Origin: Bradyrhizobium sp. 1(2017)
GTDB lineage: Bacteria > Pseudomonadota > Alphaproteobacteria > Rhizobiales > Xanthobacteraceae
Reading direction: 5' to 3'
DNA length: 64,000 nucleotides
NCBI RefSeq assembly: GCF_011602485.2
Contig: NZ_CP050022.2
Span: 7,646,001-7,710,000, forward strand
The notes under the pieces are model-generated. The model ran no database searches and was not told the DNA's origin. It saw only the letters and a program-made list of their open reading frames with translations. The translations under genes were made by a program, and so were the position numbers. Positions within the stretch are counted from its first letter, which is position 1. Each line of letters opens with the position of its first letter. Positions 61,941 through 64,000 of the stretch are shown here, piece after piece.

Positions 61941-63629
61941 TCAAGCCGCCGCGGTCGAGTCCCGCACGGTCCTGACCACGACCGACCGCAGCTGTTCGAG
62001 ATTGGCCGACATGCCGGCGATCGCCTGCCTGACTTCCGCGGCGCGCTCGTTCACGGAGGCGGCGTCGCGGCTGACATTGCCGATCTTGACCGAGACCTCT
62101 TGCGCCGCTGACGCCGATTCGGAGATCGAGCGCGTGATCTCCCGGGTGGCGGCGTCTTGTTCTTCCATTGCGGCGGCGACCGAGGTCGCGACGCCGTCGA
62201 TTTCGACGATGTGCCCGCCCATGGTTTCGACGGCATCGACCGCGGCCTGCGTCGAGGTCTGGATCTCGGCAATCAGCCGCGTGATCTCCTCGGTGGATTT
62301 TGCGGTCTGGTCGGACAGGGATTTCACCTCGGCGGCGACCACCGCGAAGCCGCGGCCGGCCTCGCCCGCGCGCGCCGCCTCGATCGTGGCATTGAGCGCC
62401 AGGAGGTTGGTCTGACCGGCGATGCCGCCGATGAGGTCGGAGACCTCGGCGATTTTCCTGACCGAGCCGGCCAGCGCCTGGATGGTCGACCGCGCCTGCT
62501 CGCGGCCGGCGACCGCAGATTTGGTGACCGTGCTGGTCCGCGCGACCTGGCTCGCGATCTCGCGGATCGAGGCGCTCAGCTCCTCGGCCGCCGCCGAGAC
62601 GGTTTGCGAGCTGCCGAGGGCCTGGGTGGACGCCGCGGCGACCGACTGCGACTGGGCGGAGAGCGAGCTTGCGATCTCGGACAGGCTGGTGGCAGCCCGC
62701 TCCACGCCATGGCTCGCCGCGCTCGCGGTGTCGACCGAGCGGCCGGTCTCGCGCTCGACGGTCTCCGCCATCTGATGCAGGGCGCCGCGCTTGGCGAGCG
62801 CGGCCTCCTGCTCCTGCCGCAGCTGCTCCTCGCGCAGCCGGGAGTTCTCGACCGCCGCCTGCTTGAACACCAGAAGCGCACCCGCCATCGAGCCGACCTC
62901 GTCCCGGCGATGCGCAAAAGGAATGTCGGCGGCGATATCGCCGGTCGCCAGCTTCTGCATCGTGTCCGTCATGCGCACGATCGGGCGTACCACGCCGAGC
63001 GCCACGCCGAGCAGGCCCGCGGCAATGAAGGCAAGGACGGCGGCGGAGACGCCGAGCAGGATGAGAAGAATCGAGCTGTCGCGGTCCGCGGCCAGCTTCT
63101 CCATGGCGGCATTCTGCTTGTTGGCGTTCTCGACGATGCTGTCGACGACGGCGCGATGCGCGGTGTAGGCGTCCTTGAGCTGCGCATAGATGCGCTCGGC
63201 GGCAACCGCGTCCTTGGCCTTGAGCGCCGGCAGGAGCTGGTCGGACGCCTTCCAGAATTTCTGCACCTCGGCATCGGATTTCGACACCAGTGCGGTCTTC
63301 AGGTCCGGCGACAGGCTGGAGGAGACCCAGAATGCCTTGCGCTCGTCGTAGTCCTTGCGGAGCTGGACCAGGCGCTCGCCATGGGCGGCAAGCTGGTCCG
63401 GCTCACGCATGGCGAGAGTGGCCTCGAGATAGGCCTCGATGATGTATTCGGGCGGCGGCAGGATATCGGCGATGAGGTCATTGCCGAGCTTGATGTCGGA
63501 ATAAAGCGGGCCGCCGACCTTGAGCTCGCGCAGGGCGTAGAGGCTGGTGGAAACGACCGCCGTGAAGCCGATCGCAATGACGATGCCGAACGCAATGATC
63601 GCGGAGGACAATGAGAGACGAAATTTCAT
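61941..63629 (-). CDS. methyl-accepting chemotaxis protein
   Basis: This is a 562-residue receptor. Helix 1 (about residues 8-30), a periplasmic helical sensor domain (~31-183) and helix 2 (~186-214) precede a HAMP domain (~214-268, [20 protein letters not shown]). The cytoplasmic signalling domain has the hairpin tip [42 protein letters not shown]. No CheR-docking pentapeptide is present; the chain ends RDSTAAA. ATG 63629 is the first Met before the helix; the upstream frame is non-coding. Ligand unknown, though the adjacent aromatic-degradation gene pcaG hints at aromatic acids. Confidence 0.95.
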   Translation of the reverse strand: MKFRLSLSSAIIAFGIVIAIGFTAVVSTSLYALRELKVGGPLYSDIKLGNDLIADILPPPEYIIEAYLEATLAMREPDQLAAHGERLVQLRKDYDERKAFWVSSSLSPDLKTALVSKSDAEVQKFWKASDQLLPALKAKDAVAAERIYAQLKDAYTAHRAVVDSIVENANKQNAAMEKLAADRDSSILLILLGVSAAVLAFIAAGLLGVALGVVRPIVRMTDTMQKLATGDIAADIPFAHRRDEVGSMAGALLVFKQAAVENSRLREEQLRQEQEAALAKRGALHQMAETVERETGRSVDTASAASHGVERAATSLSEIASSLSAQSQSVAAASTQALGSSQTVSAAAEELSASIREIASQVARTSTVTKSAVAGREQARSTIQALAGSVRKIAEVSDLIGGIAGQTNLLALNATIEAARAGEAGRGFAVVAAEVKSLSDQTAKSTEEITRLIAEIQTSTQAAVDAVETMGGHIVEIDGVATSVAAAMEEQDAATREITRSISESASAAQEVSVKIGNVSRDAASVNERAAEVRQAIAGMSANLEQLRSVVVRTVRDSTAAA

Positions 63630-63847
63630 GAAACAATCCAGGAGCGCGAGCCCAATTCGCTGCCATCCTGAACGAGTATGGTAAATGCGGGATTTCCGGA
63701 GCGGGACGCATTGCCGGAAAATGCTCCGCAAAACTACGGAAATCGATCCGCAACCAATCGGATTTGGGTCAATTTGCAGCGCAGCTCCGGTCGCGATGCG
63801 CCAGATGATAAGTGCGGGCCGGCAACGGCGCTGCCGACCCAATTGAC

Positions 63848-64000
63848 TCACACGTCGAAGAACACAGTCTCGTCGTCGCCCTGGAGCCTTAGATCGAGAC
63901 GGTAAACCGGCTTGCCGGCCTCGCCCACCGCGGTCAGCGTGGCGCGGCGGTCGGCCGGCACCAGCGCCAGCACGGGATCGGCGGCGTTGCCGGCCTCGTC
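63848..64000 (-). CDS. pcaG: protocatechuate 3,4-dioxygenase alpha subunit, C-terminal fragment
   Basis: Only the last 50 codons are in the window; the frame continues beyond the edge. The translation runs [20 protein letters not shown], later [18 protein letters not shown] and a TGA stop. This ending is diagnostic of the intradiol ring-cleavage enzyme alpha chain, which with PcaH opens protocatechuate to carboxymuconate. It shows that a beta-ketoadipate pathway locus starts to the right of the window. Confidence 0.88.
   Translation of the reverse strand, partial: DEAGNAADPVLALVPADRRATLTAVGEAGKPVYRLDLRLQGDDETVFFDV

Noticed and set aside
62157..63614. A 485-codon plus-strand open frame opposite the chemotaxis receptor
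   Set aside because: It is a shadow of the receptor gene; the translation is Gly/Arg/Asp-rich and has no motifs or plausible start region.

Overview
The window is high-GC alphaproteobacterial DNA, most likely from Bradyrhizobium or a close relative. The evidence is the gene content (a complete UrtABCDE set beside amidases, a 326-residue amino acid:[carrier protein] ligase, TctABC, the start of a protocatechuate dioxygenase locus), the codon bias toward G/C third positions, and many dispersed palindromic repeats of the kind that litter Bradyrhizobium and Rhodopseudomonas intergenic regions. No tRNA, rRNA, CRISPR array, phage gene or transposase was found. The region looks like ordinary chromosome, not an island.

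Layout. 1-2.0 kb: the 3' end of an acyl-CoA synthetase and a branched-chain-type solute-binding protein. 2.0-6.0 kb: an XRE-type regulator divergent from a VIT/von Willebrand A protein with a C-terminal LPKTA sorting signal, followed by its dedicated sortase. 6.1-9.3 kb: an NDP-forming acyl-CoA synthetase and an orphan MCE protein. 9.3-12.4 kb: an autotransporter broken by a one-base frameshift in a G tract. 12.7-24.9 kb: a nitrogen-scavenging block with aliphatic amidase (amiE), a zinc-ribbon protein, formamidase (fmdA), the urtEDCBA urea/short-chain-amide ABC transporter, and a divergent transporter-fused hybrid histidine kinase plus LuxR-type response regulator that probably senses a nitrogen compound and controls the block. 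25.0-28.2 kb: a Baeyer-Villiger-type monooxygenase, a secreted trypsin-like protease and a HAD hydrolase. 28.2-30.2 kb: methylthioadenosine salvage (mtnA, mtnP).

30.4-34.2 kb holds the most unusual locus. It contains a small carrier protein, an acyl-CoA-dehydrogenase-like flavoprotein, a glycine:[carrier protein] ligase and a GNAT-like acyltransferase. The ligase family is biochemically known, but I know of no established pathway that uses the aminoacylated carrier protein. The gene set suggests loading, redox or other chemistry, then transfer of the aminoacyl group.

34.4-42.5 kb: two cyclic-di-GMP proteins flank a tripartite tricarboxylate transporter (TctC, TctB, TctA). 42.7-46.6 kb: two hypothetical proteins, ribosomal protein L32, peptidoglycan glycosyltransferase MtgA, a polyprenyl diphosphate synthase and a DUF1345 protein. 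46.6-54.2 kb: a secreted caspase-like protein, a GFA protein, an NTF2-like protein, a class A beta-lactamase, a CPA1 antiporter, an N-acetylmuramoyl-L-alanine amidase and a TauD-type dioxygenase. 54.5-57.3 kb: ispG, a DMT exporter and a Zur-like Fur protein. 57.4-60.6 kb: an emrRAB-like MarR/HlyD/MFS multidrug operon with a candidate operator. 60.8-64 kb: a kinase-like phosphotransferase, a methyl-accepting chemotaxis protein and the C-terminus of PcaG.

Domain and function calls come from reading translated motifs. No database search was run, and start codons were picked by ATG preference, ribosome-binding sites and family N-termini.
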